A DNA stretch of 54,597 nt from Lysobacter sp. Root690 (lineage in GTDB: Bacteria; Pseudomonadota; Gammaproteobacteria; Xanthomonadales; Xanthomonadaceae). The DNA is taken from contig NZ_LMHM01000014.1 in assembly GCF_001427785.1 (NCBI RefSeq), positions 89,319-143,915 on the forward strand, in the 5' to 3' direction. Under the pieces are notes generated by a model, which searched no databases, was not told the origin of the DNA, and saw nothing but the letters and a program-made list of their open reading frames with translations. Each line of letters opens with the position of its first letter. Position 1 is the first letter of the stretch. A program made the translations under genes and the position numbers. This document shows, piece by piece, positions 54,219 to 54,597 of the stretch.

Positions 54219-54597
54219 GCGGCCAATAAGGCTTGTAATCGTCATCCCGAAGGAACCCGCCGTACGCAGCGAATGTTTGTAATCGTCATCCCCGCGAACG
54301 CGGGGATCCAGCGACTTGCCGCTCCGCCGATGCCACAAGCACCCGCGACTTCCACGATCGCATTCAGCGCATCGCCGCATCGTTGCACCGTTGCACCGTT
54401 GCATTGTCGCGTCGTCACCGCGACCTGCCGCCTGCACACTTCGTTCTTGCGTGAATCTTCTTTGCCTTTGCCGTCATCCCCGCGAAGGCGGGGATCCAGG
54501 GCTTCATCCAGGCCTGCGCCTGAAGTCTTTGCACAGGCCCTTGCTTCGTGGAGAACGCGGCGCCTTGCGGGTAAAAGCAAATCCCCCCTAGCCCCCC
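54219..54597. repeat. Repeat-rich tail with TCATCCCCGCGAACGCGGGGA units
   Basis: Copies of a hairpin-forming unit at 54285-54317 (GTCATCCCCGCGAACGCGGG core, ending ATCCAGCGACTT) and 54473-54499, and a degenerate start of one at 54241. They match the arms of the inverted repeat at 30999-31102 with C/T changes that keep pairing. No gene is supported here. Confidence 0.8.

Overview
The window is high-GC DNA from a Gram-negative gammaproteobacterium, most likely Xanthomonadaceae and Lysobacter-like. Evidence: a proline iminopeptidase whose length and triad positions match the Xanthomonas enzyme, an expanded set of secreted subtilases with proprotein-convertase P domains, and dispersed GTAGGAGCGGCGCAAGCCGCGACC-type and TCATTCCCGCGAACGCGGGA-type repeats. 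The genus is an inference; no rRNA or other marker gene was seen.

Layout. (1) 202-4166: a secreted GH18-like protein with PKD and discoidin domains (minus strand), then prmC and pip. (2) 4667-15867: a tightly packed plus-strand operon for a surface glycan: a two-domain GT2, an ABC-2 permease and ATPase (Wzm/Wzt type), two more GT2 proteins, a fused CTP:glycerol-phosphate cytidylyltransferase / CDP-glycerol glycerophosphotransferase-like / degenerate GDPD-like protein, and two SAM methyltransferases. A sigma-70-like promoter with two tandem 13-bp operator-like repeats lies just upstream. Three of the proteins share a small YLxxNPDV...HYxxxGxxEGR module. This looks like an ABC-exported glycerol-phosphate (teichoic-acid-like) glycan system, and it is the strongest candidate for something undescribed. 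(3) 15929-20661: NUDIX hydrolase, 5'-3' exonuclease and nitroreductase (minus), divergent from a DUF1631 gene. (4) 21034-27015: a proton-translocating transhydrogenase split into pntA (21034) and pntA2-pntB (25145-27015), with an unknown gene and a minus-strand ECF sigma / membrane-anchored regulator / DUF3106 group between the halves. (5) 27053-35287: housekeeping and accessory genes: beta-propeller protein, DUF1456, cytochrome P460, two small membrane proteins, AraC and MocR regulators, SufT. (6) 35767-50463: six consecutive S8 serine protease genes, all secreted and all ending in a near-identical P domain; three also carry a PKD domain and one a PA-domain insertion. Four of the six are followed by the same CCCCGG-cTTCGg-CCGGGG terminator, so they look like monocistronic tandem duplicates. 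(7) 50876-54151: a TetR regulator with two matching 15-bp operators and a three-gene NAD(P)-dependent oxidoreductase operon, then a repeat-rich tail.

How the parts fit: the secreted proteases and the GH18 protein suit a predatory, lytic bacterium that degrades extracellular polymers. The glycan operon would supply an envelope polymer or capsule. The intergenic DNA is unusually repeat-rich (REP-like elements, heptamer arrays, perfect long inverted repeats), and arrays often sit directly against stop codons. All functional names come from reading motifs; no database search was possible.
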